From: Gammaproteobacteria bacterium
GTDB taxonomy: Bacteria; Pseudomonadota; Gammaproteobacteria; Pseudomonadales; Azotimanducaceae
DNA length: 40,902 nucleotides
Direction of reading: 5' to 3'
Assembly (NCBI GenBank): GCA_002704225.1
Contig: PAFU01000033.1
Coordinates: forward strand, 1-40,902
Part shown: one piece after another, positions 1-7,977 of the stretch
Numbering within the stretch: position 1 is the stretch's first letter
How the letters are laid out: each line of letters begins with the position of its first letter
Position numbers and translations under genes: made by a program
The notes under the pieces: model-generated
What the model was told of the DNA's origin: nothing
The model's input: the letters and a program-made list of their open reading frames with translations, nothing else
Database searches by the model: none

Positions 1-486
1 CTCAATCCGTTGGGCACGGTGCCAACGTTTACCGACGGTGATTTGGTGATGACGGAATCATCCGGCATCTGCCAGTATTTGGAAGACATGTACGGGCCAA
101 CGTCCATAGGCGTCGCCAAGGATCACCCGGCCTACGGAGAGTACTTAAATTGGCTGTACCGAAGTGATGCCACGTTGACGTTCCCACAAACCTTGGTGCT
201 GCGCTACACACGCCTAGAGCCGGAAGAACGCCGAATTCCTCAAGTCGTAGAAGATTATTCCATCTGGTATCTGTCGCGTTTGCGCTCGGTAGAAATGGCG
301 TTGGAAGGCAAAGAATTTTTGTGTGCTGACAAGTTTACCGTTGCGGACATTACGGTGGGCTACGCCCTTTTCCTTGGCGTTTCTCTCGGTCTGGATGCTC
401 GCTACAAACCCAATTGTAAGCGCTATCTTGAAAGCCTAATGGAACGTCCCGCGTTCAAAAGCGCTCGAGAAAAGCAGCAGGCTTAG
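1..486 (+). CDS. Glutathione S-transferase family protein, 5'-truncated by window edge
   Basis: The frame is open from base 1, so the true start lies left of the window. The first visible residues (NPLGTVPTFTDGD, then LVMTESSGICQYLED) are the second half of a GST thioredoxin-fold domain: the cis-proline of TVPTF and the ES pair that binds the glutathione gamma-glutamyl group. The rest is an all-helical C-terminal domain with the usual ADKFTVADITVGYAL motif (N-capping box region). GSTs conjugate glutathione to electrophiles or act as reductases or isomerases in the cytosol; the substrate cannot be read from this part. It ends 19 bp before the next gene on the same strand, so the two are probably co-transcribed. 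A maleylacetoacetate-isomerase-like role is possible but not shown. Confidence 0.9.
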   Translation, partial: LNPLGTVPTFTDGDLVMTESSGICQYLEDMYGPTSIGVAKDHPAYGEYLNWLYRSDATLTFPQTLVLRYTRLEPEERRIPQVVEDYSIWYLSRLRSVEMALEGKEFLCADKFTVADITVGYALFLGVSLGLDARYKPNCKRYLESLMERPAFKSAREKQQA

Positions 487-505
487 GCTTCGTTAAGGTT
501 GCATT

Positions 506-1501
506 ATGAAGATTAATACAAGTTTACCCGCCCACGACTTAAACGCTGTGGGTCCGGCGGCCAAGGCCATTGAGGCAAGGGGTTTTACTGGCGTCTCCAC
601 TCAAGAGAACCGTCAGGACGCTTTTTTACCCTTGGCCGTGGCGGCAACTCAAACGGAATCGTTAGAGCTGCGTACCAATATCGCCATCGCGTTTGCCCGC
701 AGTCCCATGGTAGCGGCAAACATGTCCTGGGATATTCAGCGCGCCAGCAAGGGGCGTTTCACTCTGGGTATTGGCAGTCAGGTCAAAGGCCACAATGTGC
801 GGCGTTTCAGCGTACCGTGGTCACCGCCTGCACCCCGCATGCGCGAATACGTACAGGCACTGCGTTCGATCTGGGATTGCTGGGCCAAGGGCACAAAGCT
901 GGATTATCAAGGCGAGCACTATCAATTCAGTTTGATGACGCCGAATTTTACGCCGGAACCTTGTGAGCACGGCACGCCCAAGGTACAGATTGCGGCGGTC
1001 GGCCCCATGATGATGAAGGTAGCCGCCGAGGAGTGTGACGGGGTGATGCTGCACGCGTTCTGCACCGGCAAATACCTAGAAGAAGTGATCTTGCCGCGGT
1101 TGGATAATGGTTTGGAAGCCTCTGGTCGAAGTCGCGCAGATTTTGAAATCAGCGGCGGCGGTTTTGTGGCGGCCGGCGCCGATGACGAAGCAGTAAGCAA
1201 AGTCTTCGAGTGGGTGCGTATGCGCGTTGGTTTTTACGGGTCTACACCATCCTATTGGCCGGTCTTCGAGCAGCACGGCTGGGAGGATCTCGGGCACAAA
1301 CTCAACGATATGTCGAAGAAAGGCCAGTGGGAGCAAATGACCCAAGAAATCTCAGACGACATTGTTCACGAGTTTTGCGCTGTCGGACGCTTTGATCAGA
1401 TCGCAGATAAAATTCGTCAGAGATTTGGGGGCCGCGTCGACGTGATCGCCATGCCGGAAAATACGCCAAAAGACTTACTGCAGGAGCTGCAGAGGGTTTA
1501 A
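506..1501 (+). CDS. LLM-class (luciferase-like) oxidoreductase, F420-type subfamily
   Basis: A 331-residue TIM-barrel flavin/F420 oxidoreductase of the luciferase-like monooxygenase family, close to the subfamily often named TIGR03617 (identified from memory of the family, no search run). Typical blocks are GFTGVSTQENRQDAFLPLAVAA near the N-terminus, LRTNIAIAFARSPM, and GRFTLGIGSQVKGHNVRRF around residues 90-110. The ATG at 506 follows AAGG seven bases upstream. The enzyme would transfer hydride between a deazaflavin or flavin and an unknown substrate in the cytosol. It follows the GST gene by 19 bp, suggesting a detoxification or catabolic pair, and a rho-independent terminator follows 120 bp downstream. 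Whether the cofactor is F420 or FMN cannot be settled here, as no F420 biosynthesis gene is visible. Confidence 0.88.
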   Translation: MKINTSLPAHDLNAVGPAAKAIEARGFTGVSTQENRQDAFLPLAVAATQTESLELRTNIAIAFARSPMVAANMSWDIQRASKGRFTLGIGSQVKGHNVRRFSVPWSPPAPRMREYVQALRSIWDCWAKGTKLDYQGEHYQFSLMTPNFTPEPCEHGTPKVQIAAVGPMMMKVAAEECDGVMLHAFCTGKYLEEVILPRLDNGLEASGRSRADFEISGGGFVAAGADDEAVSKVFEWVRMRVGFYGSTPSYWPVFEQHGWEDLGHKLNDMSKKGQWEQMTQEISDDIVHEFCAVGRFDQIADKIRQRFGGRVDVIAMPENTPKDLLQELQRV

Positions 1502-1619
1502 TCGACCCTCTGTCAGCGAACGCCAAACAGCTTCAATGTCAGCGATCTCGGCCCCTAGGTCGCCTCGAATAACACCGCTCATCCTCTGCAAGACGCCGTT
1601 CGTAAATTCGTTCTGTGAC

Positions 1620-1645
1620 AAGCGGGCCGGAAGCCCGCTTTTTTG
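1620..1645 (+). terminator. Rho-independent terminator after LLM gene
   Basis: The stem AAGCGGGC / GCCCGCTT (1620-1627 with 1633-1640) closes a five-base loop and runs into a T-rich tract (TTTTTTG). It ends the GST-LLM transcript and insulates the P450 gene downstream. Confidence 0.85.
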
Positions 1646-1774
1646 TTTTGGCGTTGCTTAGGCATCTCATACAAAAATTCGTACCATAAGGCTTTTGTAA
1701 AGATAGGTTCGACGCTGGCGGGATATCTGATTTGGCCGCCAACGCCCATCGCTTACCTCAATAAACTGGGTTAT

Positions 1775-1789
1775 CTTTAGAACCTAAAG
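1775..1789. promoter_or_regulatory. Palindrome upstream of CYP153, candidate operator
   Basis: CTTTAG-AAC-CTAAAG is a perfect inverted repeat with 6-bp arms and a 3-bp centre. It ends 18 bases before the P450 start codon. It could be a repressor site or part of a short leader hairpin. No regulator gene lies next to it, so the assignment is inference. Confidence 0.35.
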
Positions 1790-1807
1790 GAACGTGGAGA
1801 TACAACA

Positions 1808-3118
1808 ATGAGCGAAGCCATAGACACAACGACAGTCCCGGAGTTTATCCGTCCCGGTTCTGAACAAGATCAAAACAAAGATCCGATTCCCGCGGCAGCG
1901 GACGTGGCCTTGGAAGAGATTAATCCCGTTTGGAACCGCCTGTTTGCCGAGAATCGTATGCTTGATTATTTTGAGCGTCTGCGTCGCGAAGATCCGGTGC
2001 ATTTCAATGAGTCCGAGGTGGCGGGCCGCTACTGGTCATTGACGCGTTATAAAGAGATCAAAGCGGTCGATACCGATCACAAGAATTTTTCCAGCGCGCA
2101 CGGCATTACGCTGGGTTTTCCCATCGATCAGCCGCTGCCCGAGGGCGCGTTAGACGTCAGCATGTTCATTGCGATGGACCAGCCAAAGCACGACGTGCAG
2201 CGAAAGACCGTTTCGCCAGTGGTCTCCACTCGCAACTTGGCTGGCATGGAAGCGTTGATTCGAGAGCGTACCTGCGAAGTGCTGGATTCGCTGCCTGAGG
2301 GCGAAACCTTTGATTGGGTGGATACGGTTTCTATTGAACTGACCACGCGCATGCTCGCGACGCTGTTCGATTTCCCCTACGAAGATCGCGCCAAGCTCAC
2401 TCGTTGGTCCGATGTAGCCACCGCAGTGCCGGGTGGTGGTGTGATCGATACTGAAGAGCAACGACGGGAAGAACTTATCGAGTGTTTGGTCTGTTTTACG
2501 CAGATTTGGGAAGACCGCAAAAAGAATCCCACCGGCGATCTTGTGTCGATGCTGGCGCACGGCGAAGAAACCAAGGATATGGAACCGATGGAATTCTTGG
2601 GGAACCTGATTTTGCTGATTGTTGGGGGCAACGATACAACTCGCAATTCCATGTCAGGCGGTGTCTTGGCTCTCAACCAGTATCCATCAGAATTCGAAAA
2701 GCTGAAGAACGATCACTCGCTGATTCCAAACATGGTGGCCGAAGTCATTCGTTGGCAAACGCCGCTGGCCTACATGCGTCGCACGGCGAACAACGATTGC
2801 ATCGTTGGCGGAAAGCAAATCAAAGCCGGCGATCAAATGTTGATGTGGTATCTCTCGGGCAACCGAGACGAAGACGTGTTCGAGCGTGGTGAAGAGTTGA
2901 TCATTGATCGTCAGAACGCCCGCAATCACTTGTCCTTTGGCTTTGGTATTCACCGCTGCATGGGCAATCGTCTCGCTGAAATGCAGCTGCGGGTGCTTTG
3001 GGAAGAGATCCTGAAGCGTTTTGAAAACATCGAGGTGGTAGGTGATGTCGAAAGAACCTTCTCTTCCTTCGTGAAGGGTTATACCTCGATGCCGGTTCGA
3101 GTGACCCGCAAGAAGTAG
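1808..3118 (+). CDS. CYP153: Cytochrome P450, CYP153 family (terminal alkane/fatty-acid hydroxylase)
   Basis: A complete 436-residue soluble bacterial P450. Visible landmarks are the I-helix oxygen-activation motif GGNDTT (273-278), the K-helix ExxR (EVIR, 312-315) followed by WQTPLAYMRR, and the heme loop FGFGIHRCMG (377-386) with Cys384 as thiolate ligand. Blocks such as FIAMDQPKHDVQR, RMLATLFDFPYE, LLIVGGNDTTRNSMSGG and GNRLAEMQLRVLWEEILKRF match CYP153A proteins as I recall them (for example from Marinobacter). CYP153 enzymes hydroxylate the terminal carbon of n-alkanes or fatty acids using electrons from a ferredoxin and its reductase. Neither partner gene is adjacent, so redox partners must come from elsewhere. 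The ATG has GGAG upstream. The gene is monocistronic, flanked by terminators on both sides. Confidence 0.93.
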   Translation: MSEAIDTTTVPEFIRPGSEQDQNKDPIPAAADVALEEINPVWNRLFAENRMLDYFERLRREDPVHFNESEVAGRYWSLTRYKEIKAVDTDHKNFSSAHGITLGFPIDQPLPEGALDVSMFIAMDQPKHDVQRKTVSPVVSTRNLAGMEALIRERTCEVLDSLPEGETFDWVDTVSIELTTRMLATLFDFPYEDRAKLTRWSDVATAVPGGGVIDTEEQRREELIECLVCFTQIWEDRKKNPTGDLVSMLAHGEETKDMEPMEFLGNLILLIVGGNDTTRNSMSGGVLALNQYPSEFEKLKNDHSLIPNMVAEVIRWQTPLAYMRRTANNDCIVGGKQIKAGDQMLMWYLSGNRDEDVFERGEELIIDRQNARNHLSFGFGIHRCMGNRLAEMQLRVLWEEILKRFENIEVVGDVERTFSSFVKGYTSMPVRVTRKK

Positions 3119-3208
3119 TCTTCTGGGACGCACGGGCTGCCAAGCGTGGCGGTCGCGGCACCGCCTTGAGGGGTTGAATAAATCACCGAAGGCTTGCCTT
3201 AGACGCGA

Positions 3209-3238
3209 AAAAACGCGCAAGGTTCCTTGCGCGTTTTT
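3209..3238. terminator. Strong bidirectional-type rho-independent terminator
   Basis: Two 14-base complementary arms (A-run, CGCGCAAGG / CCTTGCGCG, T-run) around a TT centre, with A-tract before and T-tract after, can terminate in both directions. It lies between CYP153 and the next gene. This also shows that the TTG at 3174 is not the start of the downstream protein. Confidence 0.9.
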
Positions 3239-3284
3239 GATTCAGAACCCTCCACCCGACGTTTATTGCCGCCGATCAGGCGTT

Positions 3285-5474
3285 ATGTCGTTAAGGACTG
3301 TTTTGTTGTACTTAAACCGTTTTCTTATGGTTCTTGTCGTGATGACAAGCCTGCTGAGCCGACCTGTGACTGCTCAGCCGACCTTGCAGGCCCAGTTGCT
3401 GGACGAACCGCCCGCGCTGGACGGTCTAGTGCTGGAAGACCCGCTGTGGCAGAGCGTTGCCCCTGGCACAAATTTCCAGCAGGTTCAGCCCAATGAGGGC
3501 ATGCCAGCATCGGCGCGCACTGAGGTTCGCGTGGGATATTCTGCAGACACGCTGTTTGTCGCTGTGGTCTGTTTCGATGACGATCCCGCCAGTCTGATCG
3601 TCGCCGATAGCCGTCGGGACGCAGATTTGTCTGATCTCGACAGCTTCCAAATCATCATCGACGGCTTTCAGGATCGCCAAAACGGTTTTGTTTTTGGTAC
3701 GACTCCTGCGGCGGGTGAATACGACGGCCAGGTGACCAAGGGTGGTGGAGGCGGCTTCGGTTCTTCCAGCTTCAACCTGAACTGGGATGCCCCTTGGGAG
3801 GTGCAGACACATATTGGCGATTTCGGCTGGAGTGCCGAATTTGCCATTCCCTTCAAGTCCTTGCGCTATCGAGGTCAGGGCCAGCAGAACTGGGGAATCA
3901 ACTTTCAGCGCAATATCGCACGGTTAGACGAAGTGTCTTACTGGGCACCCCTGGAGCGGCAATACAATCTGTACCGGCTGACCGAGGCGGGAACCTTGGC
4001 GAGCGTGTCGCCTCCCAGTCAGCGTTCGCTGAAAGTCACTCCCTACGTATTAGGCGCCTTTGACCGTGGTGGTAATGCAGAACCGGGTACCCATAACGAA
4101 ATGGATGTGGGGTTCGATGCAAAAATTGCTCTGACGCCCAGTTTGATGCTGGATGTAACCTACAACACCGATTTTGCTCAAGTAGAAGTGGATGAAGTGC
4201 AGGTTAATCTGGATCGATTTAGCATTTTTCTACCGGAAAAAAGGCCATTCTTTTTGGAAAACGCCGGCCAATTTTCAGTAGGCGACCCCGGAGATGTGGA
4301 GCTGTTTTTCAGTCGTCGTATCGGCCTGGATTCTGACGGTGCCCCTCAGCCAATCGACGCCGGCGTAAGGTTGTCGGGCAAAATGGGTATCGCGACCAAT
4401 GTGGGCGCCATGCACATGCAGACCGGTGATTCAGAAAACGGTATCGCCGGCGTCGACTTCAGCTTGCTGCGGCTGAGCCAAGAGTTCAAGAATCGTTCTT
4501 CTCTGGGTGTTCTCTTTGTCGACAAGTCCTCGGAACTGAGCGCGGAAGATAATCAAACCTATGCGATTGATGGCCGTCTTGGTTTAGGCGATGAATGGAC
4601 GTTGTCGGGATACGTTGCCCAAACCGATACGCCCGGGCTGTCGGGCGACGATAAGGCCATGCGTGTGCGCGCAGATTACAACGTGCCAAGTCTCGATGCG
4701 TACCTGGCCTATGCCAAGGTTGGCGACAACTTCAATCCAGAGGTGGGTTTCCTGAGGCGCAAGAATTACGAAAAAATCTCAACAATGATCTGGCATCGCA
4801 AACGCATGAACGATCGCTGGGGACTGTTTGAGTTAAGGCCGCATGTGTTTTTCAGGGGTTATCAGGACGATGAAGGCTTTTACGAGTCCGGCTTTTTGCA
4901 CATCGACAATCACTGGGAGTGGACCAGTGGTTTCGAGGTGCATACCGGCTTGAACTTTATTCGGGAGGGGGTGCAGGAGCCATTCGAAATCGTCGAAGGC
5001 ACCTTTGTGCCTGTGGGTGAATACGACCATAAAGAATCCCAGATCGTGGTGATGAGCAATCCGCGCAAAGCGTTGAGCGCCTCAGTCACATCAAGGATAG
5101 GCGGCTTTTACGGCGGTGATCGAGTGTCTACTGAGTTGCAGGCAAGCTATCGGTTGGCAGAAGCGTTCACCAGTGAGTTGAGTTGGATTAACAACGACAT
5201 CGAACTGCCCGTTGCCAATGGCGATTTTGAGGTCAACGTAGCGCGGCTGCGTATGTCCTATTCGTTCAGCCCCAAGGTGTTGCTGCAGGCGCTGGTGCAG
5301 TACGACGACCGTAGTGATGCTACCGCCATGAACCTACGGTTTTCCTGGCTGCAAACCGCTAACTCCGGTTTGTACCTTGTATACAACGAACTGGATAACG
5401 ATGAATTTATTGGGCCGTTGGAAAAGCGTCGGGAAATCGCGATCAAGTATTCGAGAATTCTCGACGTGCTCTAG
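3285..5474 (+). CDS. DUF5916 outer-membrane protein with CBM9-like N-terminal domain
   Basis: The start is set at ATG 3285, which has AGG four bases upstream. The longer open frame to 3174 would run through the terminator. The 729-residue protein begins with a hydrophobic signal sequence ending SRPVTA-Q. A carbohydrate-binding-family-9-like beta domain follows over roughly residues 25-240 (DGLVLEDPLWQSV, then RTEVRVGYSADTLFVAVVC). The rest is the DUF5916 region, with the characteristic QVNLDRFSIFLPEKRPFFLE block and alternating beta strands to the C-terminus, predicted to form an outer-membrane barrel. Such proteins are common in marine bacteria but their substrate is unknown. The location downstream of CYP153 could suggest hydrophobic-substrate handling, but the terminator between them argues against one operon. 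Confidence 0.87.
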   Translation: MSLRTVLLYLNRFLMVLVVMTSLLSRPVTAQPTLQAQLLDEPPALDGLVLEDPLWQSVAPGTNFQQVQPNEGMPASARTEVRVGYSADTLFVAVVCFDDDPASLIVADSRRDADLSDLDSFQIIIDGFQDRQNGFVFGTTPAAGEYDGQVTKGGGGGFGSSSFNLNWDAPWEVQTHIGDFGWSAEFAIPFKSLRYRGQGQQNWGINFQRNIARLDEVSYWAPLERQYNLYRLTEAGTLASVSPPSQRSLKVTPYVLGAFDRGGNAEPGTHNEMDVGFDAKIALTPSLMLDVTYNTDFAQVEVDEVQVNLDRFSIFLPEKRPFFLENAGQFSVGDPGDVELFFSRRIGLDSDGAPQPIDAGVRLSGKMGIATNVGAMHMQTGDSENGIAGVDFSLLRLSQEFKNRSSLGVLFVDKSSELSAEDNQTYAIDGRLGLGDEWTLSGYVAQTDTPGLSGDDKAMRVRADYNVPSLDAYLAYAKVGDNFNPEVGFLRRKNYEKISTMIWHRKRMNDRWGLFELRPHVFFRGYQDDEGFYESGFLHIDNHWEWTSGFEVHTGLNFIREGVQEPFEIVEGTFVPVGEYDHKESQIVVMSNPRKALSASVTSRIGGFYGGDRVSTELQASYRLAEAFTSELSWINNDIELPVANGDFEVNVARLRMSYSFSPKVLLQALVQYDDRSDATAMNLRFSWLQTANSGLYLVYNELDNDEFIGPLEKRREIAIKYSRILDVL

Positions 5475-5482
5475 AACCGGGT

Positions 5483-5842
5483 TTATTCCTCAAAGCAGAC
5501 GATCACGGCGGCGTTGGCCATGACGATGGCATCGCCCATGGGCGACGTCTTGGTGTGACCACGATCCGCTGGTACATCCAAGCCCCCGACCACGCACACG
5601 ACGGTCACACTGCCATAGGGTAGTTCTGCCGCTACGGACTGGGTGTCAACCTCATTCGGTTCGGCGACGCCGATCCGCACAGTGATCTTCATGTCATCTG
5701 GTGATTTGCCTATGGCGCGGAAGAAATTCAGGCTGGAGTGCCGGATGGCGTCCGAAACCGCGCGCTTCGCAGCCTTGGTATAATCGCGCCCGTGCACGTC
5801 TGCACCCATGCCCATTTCGGTTACGTAACGATTCAATGCCAT
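5483..5842 (-). CDS. Lin0512 family protein
   Basis: A 119-residue protein of the small conserved Lin0512 family, whose function is unknown. Recognisable features are the N-terminal EMGMGADVHG motif, DYTKAAKRAVSDAI, and a C-terminal GDAIVMANAAVIV strand. The start is ATG 5842 because AGGAGG sits eight bases upstream (5851-5856); the frame also allows a start at 5875 but without such a site. The family has an alternating beta-alpha pattern and forms compact assemblies in known relatives (recollection, not shown here). The gene is convergent with the DUF5916 gene, eight bases away, and divergent from the homocysteine methyltransferase gene. Confidence 0.85.
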   Translation of the reverse strand: MALNRYVTEMGMGADVHGRDYTKAAKRAVSDAIRHSSLNFFRAIGKSPDDMKITVRIGVAEPNEVDTQSVAAELPYGSVTVVCVVGGLDVPADRGHTKTSPMGDAIVMANAAVIVCFEE

Positions 5843-5964
5843 AATCGCGGCCTCCTGAATTATGCTTAGCATCACGATACCTCAATAACGTCCGAAGGTT
5901 CGGGTGTCTCCACAGCACTTGATGGTCGCCAGCTAGGCATGAGGTTGAGGCGAGGCCGTCGTCG

Positions 5965-5970
5965 ATTATA
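5965..5970 (-). promoter_or_regulatory. Candidate -10 box for the Lin0512 gene
   Basis: On the minus strand the sequence reads TTTATAATCG, a consensus TATAAT hexamer about 120 bases upstream of the Lin0512 start. I find no good -35 hexamer at 16-18 bases, so it is only a candidate. The 203-bp divergent gap shows no other clear signal; a GGCGG/CCGCC hairpin lies near 5993-6011. Confidence 0.35.
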
Positions 5971-6045
5971 AATTGACGCGAAAACGACAAATGGCGGTTC
6001 AACATCCGCCGCGTCAAATAGGCGCTGATTACGAGAGAGAACTGA

Positions 6046-6927
6046 GTGAACCACGAATTACAAATACTGGATGGCAGCATGGGCGCCGAGTTGATCAAGC
6101 GGGGGCTAACGCCGCGAACAGGGCTTTGGTCGGCACGAGCGCTACTGGATGAACCCGAGGGGGTGGTGCAAGTACACGCCGAGTACATTGAAGCAGGTGC
6201 GTCGGTGATTACCACCAATTCGTATTCCACCATTCCCAGTTACTTAGCCAAGGCCGGTATGGCTGAGAGTTACCAAGAGCTGACAGTAGTCGCAGCGAAA
6301 CTGGCGCGCCGGGCCGCAGATGCCGCAACGATACCGGTGCGAGTTGCTGGGTGTTTGCCACCTCTGGACGAAAGTTATCGACACGACTTGGTGCCAGAGG
6401 ATGAACCGTCACAAGCGGTGTATCGAGAGCTCGTCACGGTTTTGACGCCCTATGCGGATCTGTACCTCTGCGAGACCATGTCCTGTGTCCGCGAAGCGGT
6501 CAACGCATCGTCGGCGGCTCGGGCTGTTGATCCGCACAAACCGCTTTGGGTGGCTTGGACGCTGCACGAAACCCCTGGCGAGGGTCTACGGAGCGGTGAG
6601 TCATTGGCTGATGCCCTAGCCGCAGTGCAGCCCTTTGAGCCAGACGCCTATTTGTTTAACTGCACCTCGCCCGCAGCCATCAGCGCCGCTGTCGAGACTC
6701 TTGCCAAACTGACCAATAAACCGATCGGCGCCTATCCGAACAGTTATCACGTGCCGGAGGGATGGACTTTGGATAACGAGAAATCCGTTGAAGCCAGAGA
6801 CATGACCACTGAAGATTTTGTCGCATTTTCTCGCGATTGGCGAAACAAGGGCGCGTCGATTCTCGGTGGATGTTGTGGCATCGGGCCGTCGCATATAGAC
6901 GCCATGGCCAAAGATCTAGGCGCATAA
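6046..6927 (+). CDS. Homocysteine S-methyltransferase family protein
   Basis: A 293-residue zinc-dependent methyltransferase of the Pfam S-methyl_trans fold. It opens with ILDGSMGAELIKRG, and the three zinc-binding cysteines are visible: Cys206 in FNCTSP and Cys276/Cys277 in GGCCG near the C-terminus. The family moves a methyl group from S-methylmethionine or a similar sulfonium/betaine donor to homocysteine, giving methionine in the cytosol. Length and motifs fit MmuM-like enzymes, but the donor cannot be assigned. GTG 6046 is used, with GAGAGAG upstream. It heads a plus-strand run with a CurA-like reductase (46 bp downstream) and an SSS symporter, which may import the methyl donor (inference). 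Confidence 0.9.
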   Translation: MNHELQILDGSMGAELIKRGLTPRTGLWSARALLDEPEGVVQVHAEYIEAGASVITTNSYSTIPSYLAKAGMAESYQELTVVAAKLARRAADAATIPVRVAGCLPPLDESYRHDLVPEDEPSQAVYRELVTVLTPYADLYLCETMSCVREAVNASSAARAVDPHKPLWVAWTLHETPGEGLRSGESLADALAAVQPFEPDAYLFNCTSPAAISAAVETLAKLTNKPIGAYPNSYHVPEGWTLDNEKSVEARDMTTEDFVAFSRDWRNKGASILGGCCGIGPSHIDAMAKDLGA

Positions 6928-6973
6928 TCGAAACTGCCGGCTGACTTCAGGCCGCGGACTAACAGGGGGAAAC

Positions 6974-7975
6974 ATGGAAAACCAACAGGTTCTGATCGAC
7001 CGTCTACCAACGGGCAAGCTGCGCGCTGAGGACTATAAGCTCACCGATTCACCGATGCCCGTTGCAGGCCCAAATCAGGTACTGATCAAGACGCTCGCTT
7101 TCGCCATTACAGCGGGAACGCGTGCCGGCTTGCAGGGCAGTGCCAGTTACGCTGGTGCGCCGGCTGCCGGTCGCGTCATGAACGGTACCGGCGTTGGTGA
7201 GGTGGTTGCTTCCAATGCGCCTTCGGTGGCCGTTGGTGATCGTGTGATTGCTGCCACAGGCTGGCAGCAGTATGTCGCCATGGATGTCGAGCACGTCACG
7301 GTGATTGATCCCGGTCACGATCCGATTCATTACCTCGGGCCAATGGGCGTCAATGGGTTAACGGCGTACTTTGGTCTTTTCGATGTGGGCAACCCCGAGC
7401 GGGGCAACACGGTCATGGTGTCGGCGGCTGCGGGTTCGGTTGGACACATGGCCGGACAAATGGCAAAAATCCAAGGCTGTCAGGTGGTTGGCGTTTGCGG
7501 TAGCGACGATAAAGGTCGGCTGCTCGTTGATCGGTTGGGTTTTGATCGAACCGTCAATTACAAAGACGCCAACTATCGTCAAAGCTTAAAAGAGGCGACC
7601 CCCAATGGCGTAGACGTCTATTTTGACAACACGGGCGGCATGATTTTGGGTTCCGCTCTGTTTCGTATGAACGTCGGGGGGCGTATCGCCTGCTGCGGTG
7701 TGGTGTCGCAATACGACACGGATACGCCGGAACCCGGTCCCAAGGGCGTTCCCGGACTATTGGTCAATAACCGACTCACCATGCGTGGCTTTTTGCTCTT
7801 TGATTATGCTGAACGCTATGCCGAAGCGAGAAACGCCATATACGGCTGGCTGACTTCGGGCCAGCTAACCAGTCTGCAAGACGAGGTCGTCGGATTGGCG
7901 GCAGCGCCTGAAGGCTTTGTGGACTTGCTGTCCGGCGGCAACGTCGGCACTCGAATCGTACGGCTTGATCAATAG
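6974..7975 (+). CDS. Zinc-free MDR NAD(P)H oxidoreductase, CurA/prostaglandin-reductase-like
   Basis: A 333-residue medium-chain dehydrogenase/reductase without zinc ligands. The N-terminal domain carries NQVLIKTL and the barrel that covers the active site. The Rossmann domain has AAAGSVGHMAGQMAK (dinucleotide loop, near residue 155) and DVYFDNTGG. The block LTMRGFLLFDY is typical of the CurA/YncB and leukotriene-B4-dehydrogenase branch, which reduces alpha,beta-unsaturated ketones with NADPH. ATG 6974 has a strong AGGGGG site. The stop is two bases from the next gene, so the reductase and symporter are almost certainly co-transcribed. AcuI/YhdH (acrylyl-CoA reductase) is a related family, but the motifs fit CurA better. 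Confidence 0.88.
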   Translation: MENQQVLIDRLPTGKLRAEDYKLTDSPMPVAGPNQVLIKTLAFAITAGTRAGLQGSASYAGAPAAGRVMNGTGVGEVVASNAPSVAVGDRVIAATGWQQYVAMDVEHVTVIDPGHDPIHYLGPMGVNGLTAYFGLFDVGNPERGNTVMVSAAAGSVGHMAGQMAKIQGCQVVGVCGSDDKGRLLVDRLGFDRTVNYKDANYRQSLKEATPNGVDVYFDNTGGMILGSALFRMNVGGRIACCGVVSQYDTDTPEPGPKGVPGLLVNNRLTMRGFLLFDYAERYAEARNAIYGWLTSGQLTSLQDEVVGLAAAPEGFVDLLSGGNVGTRIVRLDQ

Positions 7976-7977
7976 CA

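Larger units (their letters stand above)
1502..1807. other. Intergenic region with terminator and CYP153 upstream sequence
   Basis: This 306-bp gap holds a rho-independent terminator (1620-1645) and, just ahead of the P450 start, a short palindrome (1775-1789). I see no convincing gene in it. A 48-codon minus-strand frame enters from 1621 but lacks a Shine-Dalgarno sequence. Confidence 0.7.

Noticed and set aside
1475-1621. 48-codon minus-strand frame across the end of the LLM gene into the terminator
   Set aside because: Its residues look protein-like, but the TTG start lies inside the terminator hairpin, there is no Shine-Dalgarno, and it overlaps the LLM gene.
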